NCBI GenBank assembly: GCA_947649205.1
Contig: CANSQM010000001.1
Span: 186,001 to 250,000 of the forward strand
From: an uncultured Enterorhabdus sp.
Lineage (GTDB): Bacteria; Actinomycetota; Coriobacteriia; Coriobacteriales; Eggerthellaceae
DNA: 64,000 nucleotides
Direction of reading: 5' to 3'
Below, piece by piece: positions 7,275 through 15,345 of this stretch. Position numbers and translations under genes: made by a program. Every line of letters starts with the position of its first letter. Position 1 is the first letter of the stretch. The notes beneath the pieces were generated by a model that saw only the letters and a list, made by a program, of their open reading frames with translations, had not been told where the DNA came from and did not search any database.

Positions 7275-8814
7275 GTTGGGTGAGATCGATGAGCTCCTGG
7301 CGGGAGTGCACGCCGAGCTTCGCGTAGATGTGCTTGGCGTGGGTGGCCGCCGTCTCGCGGCTGATGATGAGCTCGTCGCGGATGTAGGGGATGGAGCGGC
7401 CCTGGGCGAGCAGGGCGAGCACCTCGGTCTCGCGCGGTGTGAGGCCGCCGGCGCGGGCGAGCTCGGCGACGCGCTCGGCGCCTCCGGTCTCGGGGGCGGT
7501 ACGGGCCGAATTGTCGGAAGGGAGCGGGGCGGAAGCTGCATCGTCGCTCGAGTCGGGCGTCGGGGCCTTGTCGAGGTCGTCTTTCTGTTCTTCCGGAACC
7601 CGGAGGAAAGTGGCGGTGTCGCCCATGACGAGCATGGTGACGGTGACGAGGGCGACGATGCACCCCACGGCCGTAGCCGCTATGCCCCCCGGCAGCAGAG
7701 TGACCACGGGTTCGAGGGCGACCCACAGCATGGCGCCCAGCAGGTCGCCGCCGTGAACGAACAGCCAGCCGAGGCTCGAGGACTGGGCCGGGGTGGCGCG
7801 CCCCGCGGCGGCGTAGTTCGCGAAATAGACCTGGGCGATGAGGCAGAACGTGAAGCGGCCGCCCAGGGAGGCGGCCACCGCCGCAATGGCCCCCGCCTCG
7901 CCCCAGAGGATGACGGCCGAAAGCCCGATGACAAGGGTGGGGCACATCCAGCGGTAGAGGAAGAACAGGGACATGCGGCGCGGGCCCGATACGGCTATGA
8001 GCGCCACCACGGCCATCATGGCCGCGCAGAACAACAAAATGATTTGCAGCGGCAGGCTCGTTATGCGCTCGGGATGCAGCATGCCCGCGATACTGATGAC
8101 GGCGAACACTCCGAGAATGCCCGCTCCCGTGCGGCCGAGCCCGGCCAGGGGCGCGGGGTTTGGACTGGTGGCAGCGCCCCGCGCCCGGGCGAGCCGACGT
8201 TCGGCGCGTTCGGCCTCGGGGGTCCAGACGAGGTAGAAGCAAAGCCCCGACAGGAGGGGCAGCGCTGCCGCCACGGCGATGGAGACCCAGCCGTCCATGG
8301 CCGATACGAGCAGCACGATGAGGGCCGCCGACACGGCCGACGTCGGGGCCAGCAGCTCCGATTTTTCCCGCGGCAGCACGGCGTAGTACGCGCCCCACAT
8401 GACCCACAGCAGGGCGCTTCCGATGCCCGTGGCCACCGATCCCGCGCCGAAGAGCAGAGCGTTGGCCAGCGGGTCGGGGGCGGCCACGAACATGAGCGGC
8501 GTGCTGACCGCCGTGAGCAGGGGCGCGGCGACGATGAGGCGCCGATGGTCGGTGGGCGAGCCGAAGCGGGGCTCGGCGATGACGATGGCGATGAGGGTGG
8601 CCACCGAGGCGGCCAGGGGCATGGTGACGTAGAACAGCGTTCCGGCGACCGAGCTTGCGACGGCGCTATCGTTGCCCTGCACCGCCGCGCCGCCGGTCCC
8701 ATCGCACAACACTCCTGCGGCATTGGTGTAGAACACGCAGAACACCCAGGCGAGCAGGAACGCCCATCCCAGCTGCCGCAGCGGCACCCATTCCCGGGGC
8801 TCGTCCTTGACCAT
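7270..8814 (-). CDS. Membrane-bound LuxR-family transcriptional regulator
   Basis: 514 residues. About 420 residues of hydrophobic segments (roughly 12 membrane helices, MFS-like) are followed by an acidic linker and a C-terminal LuxR/NarL helix-turn-helix (GLTPRETEVLALLAQGRSIP, then SRETAATHAKHIYAKLGVHS). This layout is typical of the many Eggerthellaceae regulators that sit beside respiratory reductase genes, presumably sensing a substrate at the membrane. The ATG at 8814 (MVKDEPREW) follows GAAGGG; longer upstream frames lack a binding site. It converges on the flavoprotein gene and is its likely regulator by position. Its stop codon lies inside element E1. Confidence 0.85.
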   Translation of the reverse strand: MVKDEPREWVPLRQLGWAFLLAWVFCVFYTNAAGVLCDGTGGAAVQGNDSAVASSVAGTLFYVTMPLAASVATLIAIVIAEPRFGSPTDHRRLIVAAPLLTAVSTPLMFVAAPDPLANALLFGAGSVATGIGSALLWVMWGAYYAVLPREKSELLAPTSAVSAALIVLLVSAMDGWVSIAVAAALPLLSGLCFYLVWTPEAERAERRLARARGAATSPNPAPLAGLGRTGAGILGVFAVISIAGMLHPERITSLPLQIILLFCAAMMAVVALIAVSGPRRMSLFFLYRWMCPTLVIGLSAVILWGEAGAIAAVAASLGGRFTFCLIAQVYFANYAAAGRATPAQSSSLGWLFVHGGDLLGAMLWVALEPVVTLLPGGIAATAVGCIVALVTVTMLVMGDTATFLRVPEEQKDDLDKAPTPDSSDDAASAPLPSDNSARTAPETGGAERVAELARAGGLTPRETEVLALLAQGRSIPYIRDELIISRETAATHAKHIYAKLGVHSRQELIDLTQR

Positions 8815-8920
8815 CCCATCACCCTTCCTCGTAAAAGTCCCCCTATTGTACCTGAAGCGGCGCGGAGTGCTCGATCTGGGGGTCCGTGGCAACCGGGAAG
8901 GAGCGCTTCCCGTGGCATTC

Positions 8921-9110
8921 TCACTCATTCTCGGTGCACGCTTCGCGTAGGGCCTCGAGGAAGGCTTGGGCCTGACGGGCGACCATCGTCTTGCGCTAGA
9001 CGAGGCCCCGGGCCGATTCCAGAGTGGGGGGCAGGGCGTGCGAGTCTACGGGGCTGCGTACCTCGCTTAAATCGTAGAAGCCGCGCACGAAGATGTCCAT
9101 GGGACCGGCT
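8921..9110 (-). pseudogene. Remnant of the C-terminus of a LysR-type regulator
   Basis: The minus strand encodes a LysR-like tail (DIFVRGFYDLSEVRSPVDSH, then QAQAFLEALREA) interrupted by an in-frame TAG at 8996-8998. No matching DNA-binding domain is found upstream. A decayed fragment by inspection. Confidence 0.5.
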
Positions 9111-9430
9111 GAGGTGTTCGCCGCCCTGGCGACCCTTGTTCGTCTGCGCCCCTTCGGCTTCGACAACGCGGGCGGCGAGCCGGGCATCATGGGCACCAAC
9201 GACCGTCTGAGCATGCTGGAGAGCGATCTCATCGTTCTGCACGGCAACAACCCCGTGCACGCGGCCGCCGGCTCGCTTGCGCTGCTCGATTGCCTGAATG
9301 CGGGCCAGCTCGATTTCGTACTCGAAGTCGAGCATAGTGCGCGCCCCAGCTACGAGGGCTTGGTCTTCCCCGGTGCGGATGTTTGGGGCGTCTATCCTCT
9401 GCCTGACACGCCGCTTGGGGAAAAGAGCTC
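9093..9430 (+). pseudogene. Fragment of a molybdopterin oxidoreductase gene
   Basis: The plus strand reads SDLIVLHGNNPVHAAAGS, then LDFVLEVEHSARPSYEGLV and FPGADVWG. These resemble the NP-loop and the 'ldfvv..dhf.tPta..aDvvlPa' region of DMSO reductase family subunits, compressed into about 100 residues. No start, Fe-S motif or C-terminal domain is present. It abuts the LysR remnant, suggesting a deletion fused the ends of an old regulator-enzyme pair. Confidence 0.45.
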
Positions 9431-9592
9431 CGAAGGATCGTGGGCGGCGAGTGAGGGGTATGCCCTGCAGGTATGGAAAAGTATGAGAAGAGGGTATTGG
9501 CGCTTGTGCGACAGGATGCAGCATAATGGGGGTGACCCTTCCTCCCCTTGAGCCGGCCTTCGGATCGCCCTGTTTCGTTGAAGGGATGCCTT

Positions 9593-10222
9593 ATGGATAT
9601 GCAAGGTTATCTCGACCACCTCAATGGGGGTCTCGTCGTGGTCGGCGGCTCCGGGGAACACCAGATCATGCACCAGGTGAGCCAGGAGGTCATTCGCATC
9701 TGCATGGAGATCAGCAATCGCTACCATACGCCCGAAGAGCTGCGTGGGCTCATGGCCGAGCTGACCGGCCGGCCCGTGCCCGAGGGCTTTGCGCTCTTCC
9801 CGCCATTCAACAGCGACTGCGGCAAGAACATCCACCTGGGCCGGGACGTGTTCATCAACGTCGGTTGCAAGTTTCAGGACCAGGGCGGCATCTACCTGGG
9901 AGATCGGATGCTCGTGGGCCAGAACGTGGTGCTGGCCACGTTGAACCACGGCATGGATCCGGCCCATCGCGCCGACTTACACCCCGCGCCGATCCGCATC
10001 GGCGATGACGTGTGGATCGGCGCGAACGCCACGGTGCTGCCGGGCGTGGCCATCGGTCATGGCGCCGTGGTGGCCGCCGGCGCCGTCGTCACCCGGGACG
10101 TGCCGGCCATGACCGTCGTGGGTGGTGTGCCGGCCCGCGTCATCAAACGGATTGAGGTGGAAAACCCGAAGGATTTAGCCGCAACGGTGGGATCTGGTTT
10201 CGTCGACATCCGATTCGAATAG
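9593..10222 (+). CDS. Maltose/galactoside O-acetyltransferase family protein
   Basis: 209 residues, a left-handed beta-helix acyltransferase of the LacA/Maa type transferring acetyl groups from acetyl-CoA to sugars. The N-terminal helical domain is followed by hexapeptide repeats ([20 protein letters not shown] and [20 protein letters not shown]) and the catalytic His in LNHGMD. The C-terminal [13 protein letters not shown] is typical. The ATG at 9593 follows GAAGGGA; longer frames upstream lack a site. The exact sugar acceptor cannot be told. Confidence 0.85.
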   Translation: MDMQGYLDHLNGGLVVVGGSGEHQIMHQVSQEVIRICMEISNRYHTPEELRGLMAELTGRPVPEGFALFPPFNSDCGKNIHLGRDVFINVGCKFQDQGGIYLGDRMLVGQNVVLATLNHGMDPAHRADLHPAPIRIGDDVWIGANATVLPGVAIGHGAVVAAGAVVTRDVPAMTVVGGVPARVIKRIEVENPKDLAATVGSGFVDIRFE

Positions 10223-10244
10223 ATCGGCTTCGGAAAGCTCTTCG

Positions 10245-11546
10245 CTACAACCAGAGGGCTGTGTTCCCCATGAGGTAGAGGGGCACATTAGTGAGCCAAT
10301 CCTGCGCGCGATAGTCGGAAAGCGAGAAGCGCCGGGCTTGAATATCGGGGTACTTCTCCTTGAAGCTGCGAAGGCTCTTAGCGCGCAGGTTCTCCTCGGC
10401 CTTCACCTCGATGCCGTAGACGGTACCTGCTGATTGCACGAGGAAGTCCAGCTCCCCTCGGGAGTTCTCGGCAGACCAGTAATAGGGGGCAAGCCCGCAG
10501 TTCGCTATGAGCTCTTGGCACGCGTACTGCTCGGTGAGGGCTCCCTTGAATTCCTCGAACAGCGTATTGCCTTCGATGATGCTCGCGCTGTCGAGGTCGC
10601 TCATGGCACCGAGCAGGCCCACGTCCAGCAGGAACACCTTGAATGCGCCCGGATCGCGATAAGCCTTGAGGGGTATGCCCGGCTTGGCCACACGCGGAAC
10701 CCGGTAGATAAGACCGGCTTGCCGAAGCCACGTGAGGGCGCTTTCGAATTCCTTCGCCCGCGCGCCTTTCGCGAGGCGTCCGAAGATGAACTTCTTGTTT
10801 TCCTGGGACAGATGGGTGACGACCGAGTCCCAGACAGCGAAAACCCGCTCGGCTTCGCGAGGGGGGATATGCTTGGAGAAATCGCGCTCGTAGTCCGCGA
10901 TGATTCGCTTTTGGACAGCGCGCGCGGCATCGTAGTCTCGACGATCGAGAAATACGCTGACCGCCTCGGGCATTCCCCCGACGAAATAGTATGTTTTCAA
11001 AAGGGCAATCGCTCGCGATTTGAACGCCTGGATGAGGGCCGGGTTTGGGCTCTGCAGTGAAGCGAGGAATTCCCTTCCCTCGACAGCCAAGGCGAATTCC
11101 TTGAAGCTGAGGGGGAAGAGGTCGAGCGTCTCCACCTTTCCCACGGGGAAACCCGTTCCGCTTTGGAGGAGGATCCCCAGCAGAGAACCTGCGGCTACGA
11201 CTGAGAAACCGCGCGGATCCTCGTCGAAGTACTTGAGGGCTGTAAGCGCCTTAGGGTTTTCCTGAACCTCGTCGAACACGATGAGGGTCGAGTCGGGGTC
11301 GATGGCGACGCCGGTTTGCAATTGGAGCCCGGCGATGAGGGTATCGACGTCGTACCCCGCCTCGAACAGATCACGCATGGCCGAGTTGTTGTCCATGTTC
11401 ACGTAGGCGACGCTTCTGTAATGGCGTTTTCCGAACTCCTTGATGAGCCACGTTTTTCCCACTTGGCGCGCCCCGTTGATGATAAGGGGCTTCCTGCGGG
11501 GGTTCTCGCGCCATGCTTCGAGGTCACGCATGAGAAAACGTTCCAT
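10245..11546 (-). CDS. AAA+ ATPase with C-terminal DUF4143 domain
   Basis: 433 residues. Walker A is GARQVGKT and Walker B is LIVFDEVQ in the N-terminal AAA domain (about residues 15-150). The C-terminal DUF4143 domain ends in a PD-(D/E)XK-like stretch (SRGELDFLVQSAGTVYGIEV, then KA). The biological role of this widespread family is unknown; it often occurs in multiple accessory copies. The ATG at 11546 (MERFLMRDLEAW) has AGGAGG six bases upstream; an ATG two codons earlier is too close. The promoter region carries tandem 32-bp repeats. Confidence 0.85.
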   Translation of the reverse strand: MERFLMRDLEAWRENPRRKPLIINGARQVGKTWLIKEFGKRHYRSVAYVNMDNNSAMRDLFEAGYDVDTLIAGLQLQTGVAIDPDSTLIVFDEVQENPKALTALKYFDEDPRGFSVVAAGSLLGILLQSGTGFPVGKVETLDLFPLSFKEFALAVEGREFLASLQSPNPALIQAFKSRAIALLKTYYFVGGMPEAVSVFLDRRDYDAARAVQKRIIADYERDFSKHIPPREAERVFAVWDSVVTHLSQENKKFIFGRLAKGARAKEFESALTWLRQAGLIYRVPRVAKPGIPLKAYRDPGAFKVFLLDVGLLGAMSDLDSASIIEGNTLFEEFKGALTEQYACQELIANCGLAPYYWSAENSRGELDFLVQSAGTVYGIEVKAEENLRAKSLRSFKEKYPDIQARRFSLSDYRAQDWLTNVPLYLMGNTALWL

Positions 11547-11575
11547 CGACATCCTCCTCATCCAGTTTTTTGGTA

Positions 11576-11581
11576 AGTATA
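11576..11581 (-). promoter_or_regulatory. -10 element of the DUF4143 ATPase gene
   Basis: TATACT on the minus strand, 30 bases upstream of the start codon and directly beside the 32-bp repeats, which would cover the -35 region. Confidence 0.4.
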
Positions 11582-11586
11582 CAAAA

Positions 11587-11666
11587 ACAAGGACGTAAAA
11601 ATGAATAAATTCACAATAACAAGGACGTAAAAGTGTTAAAACTCACACAAATCAGGGCGTAATGGG
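11587..11666. repeat. Tandem 32-bp direct repeats upstream of the DUF4143 ATPase gene
   Basis: Two full copies start at 11587 and 11619 with ACAAGGACGTAAAA, and a decayed third starts at 11651, all with an exact 32-bp period. The region is AT-rich. Three helical turns per unit suit an array of protein-binding sites over the promoter. Confidence 0.7.
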
Positions 11667-11726
11667 AGATAGTGCTGTGGTGATCCGTCGGCCTCGGCGA
11701 GAGGGCTCCGGGCGAGGCCAAGCGGA

Positions 11727-11966
11727 TCAGCTAGCTGTTTTCCGCTCCCGCTCCCATACAAAGCGGAGGTTGTCGGGGCCTTCGGCCCATTGACGGGAGG
11801 AGAAATCGAACAACAGCTCGTAGGTGCGCGACGAGGCGAAAGCATCAAGGGCCTCGTCGAAGGACGCGCCCGTGTCGTCGCACCAGTCTTCCAGCATGGT
11901 GCGCATGACCTCCACCGCGCAGGCTTCGCGCTGTGCGTCAGTTACCAGCTCCTCGTCAAATCCCAT
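11727..11966 (-). CDS. Small acidic protein linked to DUF3791-type modules
   Basis: 79 residues, acidic, with FDEALDAFASSRTYELLFDF and QWAEGPDNLRFVWE. From memory, similar small proteins occur beside DUF3990/DUF3791 genes in Firmicutes and Actinobacteria; function is unknown. The start has AAGGGAG at good spacing. It lies 45 bases downstream of the DUF3791-like gene on the same strand, so the two form an operon. Confidence 0.6.
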   Translation of the reverse strand: MGFDEELVTDAQREACAVEVMRTMLEDWCDDTGASFDEALDAFASSRTYELLFDFSSRQWAEGPDNLRFVWERERKTAS

Positions 11967-12011
11967 AGGGTTCGCTCCCTTTGAATTCCAGACATGCTAT
12001 GGCCGCCGGCG

Positions 12012-12269
12012 TCAGAAAACAGTACTGGTCTTCAAGTCGGTCCGGCGGCATGGTGAGCATCCTTTTGCGGCGAGGTAGTTTTCGACGTCATCAAGCGCTC
12101 GATCATAGCTGCTCAGATGCAACAGGTCATAAAGCTCGGAGATGTAGGCGTACACGCCGGCGTGACGGAAGATTCGTGCGATCTCGGCGGCTGGCAGGTT
12201 CCAGCGCTTCTGGGCCAGGCGCAAGAGCCAGCACTTCATATCGGCAATGTCGGGCTGTCGTGGCGACAT
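12012..12269 (-). CDS. DUF3791-like protein
   Basis: 85 residues. The core AEIARIFRHAGVYAYISELY, then DLLHLSSYDRALDDVENYL, fits DUF3791, a small family usually encoded next to a DUF3990 (ADP-ribosyltransferase-like) gene in presumed toxin-antitoxin or defence modules. No DUF3990 gene is found here. The ATG at 12269 follows AAGGGGAG; a start 12 codons earlier has no site. The Cys- and Thr-rich tail after NYLAAKG is not part of the usual domain. Confidence 0.6.
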   Translation of the reverse strand: MSPRQPDIADMKCWLLRLAQKRWNLPAAEIARIFRHAGVYAYISELYDLLHLSSYDRALDDVENYLAAKGCSPCRRTDLKTSTVF

Positions 12270-12411
12270 GGGGTCTCCCCTTGAGAATTGCAGTTGGACT
12301 AGCATCTATTGTAACGGCTGCCTCGACAGTCGGCTTTTGCGATCGGACGGAAAGTTTCCTTGCCCTACAATAGGAGCCGTGCAATGTTCGGTTCTCGAAA
12401 GGGAGGTTCCC

Positions 12412-12966
12412 ATGGATGCGAGCGTGGTGGTGTTTCTGGCCGATGGTTGCGAGCCGTTGGAAGTGGTGGCTCCCACCGACGTGCTCCGGCGCGGCGGTGT
12501 GGAGGTGGTGCTCGCGAGCATCGAGGACGATCTGACGATTCGCGCGGCCCACGGGGTGACGCTTGTGGCCGATGCGCCGCTTTCCGCCCTTGACCTGACG
12601 GACTTTGCCATGGCCGTGGTGCCCGGCGGCTTGGTGGGTGTGGACAATCTGGGAAAGAACGCCCGGGTCATGGCCGAGCTGACGCGCCGTATGGAAGCGG
12701 CCGAGCTCGTGGCCGCCATCTGCGCCGGCCCCATGCTGCTGGCCCGCGCCGGGTTGCTGAACGGCCGCAAGGCCACCTGCTACCCGAGCTGCGAGGAGGG
12801 CTGGCCGGCCGGCGTGTACCAGGCTGATGCGGCCGTGTGCGTCGACGGCAATCTCATCACCGCTACGGGCCCCGGCACCGCGCTGCCCTTCGGCATTCAG
12901 CTGCTGCGCACCCTCGCTGGCGATGAGGCCGCCGACACTGTAGCCGCCGGGATGCTGGTGCGGTAG
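12412..12966 (+). CDS. DJ-1/PfpI family protein
   Basis: 184 residues, cytoplasmic. The nucleophile Cys is in AAICAGPMLLARAGLL near residue 104, and the partner Glu in DGCEPLEVVAPTDVLRRGG near residue 14, as in the YajL/ThiJ branch of the DJ-1 superfamily (proposed chaperone, glyoxalase or deglycase roles). Length matches. The ATG follows GGGAGG. TACAAT at 12365-12370 could be the -10. It is monocistronic. Confidence 0.85.
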   Translation: MDASVVVFLADGCEPLEVVAPTDVLRRGGVEVVLASIEDDLTIRAAHGVTLVADAPLSALDLTDFAMAVVPGGLVGVDNLGKNARVMAELTRRMEAAELVAAICAGPMLLARAGLLNGRKATCYPSCEEGWPAGVYQADAAVCVDGNLITATGPGTALPFGIQLLRTLAGDEAADTVAAGMLVR

Positions 12967-13090
12967 GAAACGCAGCCCAAACCATTGCGGCGCTCCGCTG
13001 GGCGGATCCAGCGGAGCGCCGGTATTCTTTGCGGACCGACCTTGAGCCGCGGAGGCTCTGCGCGGTTCTCCGCCGCCCCGCTTCGCGTTC

Positions 13091-14203
13091 TTAGGCACCC
13101 AGTTTGAAGCGCATCATCACGGGGTTGTGGTCGGAGTAAGCGAAGTCCAAGTCCACGGTGGCGTACTCCAGGCATTCCACGTTGTCGGAGTAGATGAAAG
13201 TGTCCATGACCCAGCGGTCGTTGGTGCCGTCGTAGGGGCGCCCGGCGTCGCGGCAGGTGGCGGCATCGGGGAAGGCCTCGGTGCCGTACTCGTCCAACTT
13301 CGCCTTGGCGGCCACGGTGAAGCCGGCGGGAACGCCCTCGAAGTCGTAGGGCTTCGCCCAGCTCTCCACCGCATCCACGGCGTTGCCGTACACCTCGCCC
13401 GACGCGCCGATCATGTCGTGGTTGAAGTCGCCCCCGGCGATGACGTAGTTGCCCGCTTCCCGCTCGCGCACCATAACGTCGTACAGGCGTTCCTGCTGGG
13501 CCGCCATGATGGCGGCATCGGTCCCGTAGGCCGACAGGTGCACGTTGAGCAGCACCAGGTCGCGCCCGTCGCTTGCCGGCACGCGGGTCGCCGAGAAGCA
13601 GCGGTCCAGATCGAGGAACTTGCCGAATCCTTCCGAGATGGGCAGCTGGTAGCGTACGGCATCAGTTGCGGGAAAGGCCGAGAAGGTGGCGAGTCCCGCC
13701 CGGTTTGCCCCGTGGGGTGCGTAGAGGGGCCAGGCCAGGAAGGCCGAATCGTAGTTCTGGCAGAACACGGCTGTATCGGTGGGGAACTGCTCGCGCAGGA
13801 GGGCGTACTCGTCCACATGGTGGCTGCGGGTGCCGTCCACGTCAACTTCCTGGAACAGCACGAAGTCGGTGCCGAGATCCCGGACGGCCTCGGCCGTGCC
13901 GATGACGTCCTCGCGCACCACCTCGGCGCTGGCGGCCACCGAGCCGGTGCCGCCGTCCATGAAGAAGTCGAAGTCGCGGTTGTAGGCCCCGAAACCGATG
14001 TTCGCCGCCACAACGGCGAGCTCGGCGCCAGTCTCCACGGCGCCGGGGGCGGCGTCTTCGGCGGCCAGCGGCGCCTCGACCGCAAGGGACAGCTCGTCGC
14101 CGAGGCGCTCGTAGCTCAGCACGACGTAGGCGATGTAGGCGGCCACGACCAGCAGCAGGGCGCCCAGGGCGATGGCCACGGCCTTGAGAATCTTTTGAGC
14201 CAC
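13091..14203 (-). CDS. Membrane-anchored endonuclease/exonuclease/phosphatase family protein
   Basis: 370 residues. One N-terminal membrane helix (about residues 5-28) is followed by an EEP fold: ELAVVAANIGFGAYNRDFDF, FVLFQEVDV with the metal-binding Glu, the DFNHD motif, and YSDHNPVMMRFKL at the end. The catalytic domain should face outside the membrane. Substrate unknown; members cleave nucleic acids, phosphoinositides or sphingolipids. The GTG at 14203 (VAQKILKAV) has AAGGGAG ahead of it. Confidence 0.75.
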   Translation of the reverse strand: MAQKILKAVAIALGALLLVVAAYIAYVVLSYERLGDELSLAVEAPLAAEDAAPGAVETGAELAVVAANIGFGAYNRDFDFFMDGGTGSVAASAEVVREDVIGTAEAVRDLGTDFVLFQEVDVDGTRSHHVDEYALLREQFPTDTAVFCQNYDSAFLAWPLYAPHGANRAGLATFSAFPATDAVRYQLPISEGFGKFLDLDRCFSATRVPASDGRDLVLLNVHLSAYGTDAAIMAAQQERLYDVMVREREAGNYVIAGGDFNHDMIGASGEVYGNAVDAVESWAKPYDFEGVPAGFTVAAKAKLDEYGTEAFPDAATCRDAGRPYDGTNDRWVMDTFIYSDNVECLEYATVDLDFAYSDHNPVMMRFKLGA

Positions 14204-14431
14204 GGGATGCTCCCTTCTTGAGCAGTTGCACAACGACGCGCTCGGTGAGCAATCGTTATGGTAGGGAATCCCATTCTAACCCCTGGGAGCCATTGCGGCG
14301 CTGAAAAGGAGTCAAGTACAGGGGGTGATTCAGCCCGATGTGACGGCATGGCCCCTGAACGCGGATTCTTGAACCTTGATCTAAGGTGATCGGGGAAAAG
14401 TTCTTGCCTTTTATGGATGTTTCTGCACAGT

Positions 14432-14451
14432 CTGTCAACAGTTAATGACAG
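14432..14451. promoter_or_regulatory. Palindromic operator candidate upstream of the TetR gene
   Basis: CTGTCA and TGACAG with an 8-bp centre form a perfect dyad in the 368-bp space between the divergent EEP and TetR genes. TetR proteins usually autoregulate through such sites. The rest of this interval shows no gene. Confidence 0.45.
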
Positions 14452-14571
14452 TGCGGTAACAGAGAACTTACGAAGCGGTGGCATAAATTTGTGCAGACGT
14501 ATAGTCGTTTCACAGCTAAGACTCAATGAGCCCGGTCGGTTTCGGCGGGGCATGCGGGCGGAGGAGGATCC

Positions 14572-15192
14572 ATGCAATCGGTACGGAAGAACAGGCGCGC
14601 CGGCGCCACCCGCGAGGTCCTCCGCAGCAACGACACCGCCAAGCGCTCGGCCGAGATCGTCGTGGCCGCCCGCGAGCTCTATGAGGAGAAGGGCCTGGCC
14701 CACACCTCCATCCAGGACATCACCAACCATGTGGGAGTGACGCGTTCGCTGTTCTACCACTACTTCCAGAACAAGGAGGAAGTGACCTCGGCGGTGCTCG
14801 ATCAGTACATCACCGACTTCATCGAGGCCATGCAGCACTGGAGCGAGAGCCGTGCGGTGCAGGAGACCGACGAATCGCTGCACACGATGGTGAAGATCAT
14901 GCGCATGGTGCTCTTCGAGAAGAATACGTTCCGCATGGCCCTTTCGACCCAGGAGAACGCGGCGCTCTACCTGGACTTCCTCAATCGTTTTGCCGCCCAG
15001 GGCGCAGAGTTCATGGTGTCGCACCCCCTGGCCGGCCAGGAGAAGTACGGCGACGGATCCGACCACCTCTACGAGACTTTCTACGTGCTCATCGTGGGGC
15101 TCGTGAGTTATCTGCGCTCCCATCCCGACGCCGATGACGAGGTGCTCATCGCCATCGTCTCCCAGATGCTGCACTTGGAGCAGCCGGCTTAG
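14572..15192 (+). CDS. TetR/AcrR family transcriptional regulator
   Basis: 206 residues. The N-terminal DNA-binding domain is clear (AARELYEEKGLAHTSIQDIT and GVTRSLFYHYFQNKEEVTSA), followed by a helical ligand domain. The ATG follows GGAGGAGG. It precedes the galactose genes by 153 bases on the same strand, so it may control them, itself, or the divergent EEP gene. Confidence 0.9.
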   Translation: MQSVRKNRRAGATREVLRSNDTAKRSAEIVVAARELYEEKGLAHTSIQDITNHVGVTRSLFYHYFQNKEEVTSAVLDQYITDFIEAMQHWSESRAVQETDESLHTMVKIMRMVLFEKNTFRMALSTQENAALYLDFLNRFAAQGAEFMVSHPLAGQEKYGDGSDHLYETFYVLIVGLVSYLRSHPDADDEVLIAIVSQMLHLEQPA

Positions 15193-15278
15193 GGACTTGT
15201 CGGCAGCGGTGTGGCGAATCGGTTACGTTTGCCGCCCGGCCGCTCAAGTTAGCTATTATCGGGCTGTAAGGAAAATGC

Positions 15279-15292
15279 GGCGCCCGGGCGCC
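15279..15292. promoter_or_regulatory. Perfect 14-bp palindrome upstream of the galactose operon
   Basis: GGCGCCCGGGCGCC lies 53 bases before the beta-galactosidase start, downstream of a TATTAT (15254-15259) that could be a -10. Possible operator or 5' UTR hairpin. Confidence 0.3.
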
Positions 15293-15345
15293 CCTCCCGG
15301 CCCGTGGCGCGCCGGGCGACAGACCTGCGAGAGGACCGGCCTCCC

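Noticed and set aside
9300-9345. LysR N-terminal fragment (MLDFEYEIELARI) on the minus strand
   Set aside because: The plus strand of the same stretch fits a molybdopterin oxidoreductase segment better, and no helix-turn-helix follows.
11587-11666. CRISPR-like array from the 32-bp repeats
   Set aside because: The copies are contiguous with similar spacers, only two to three units exist, and no cas gene is present.
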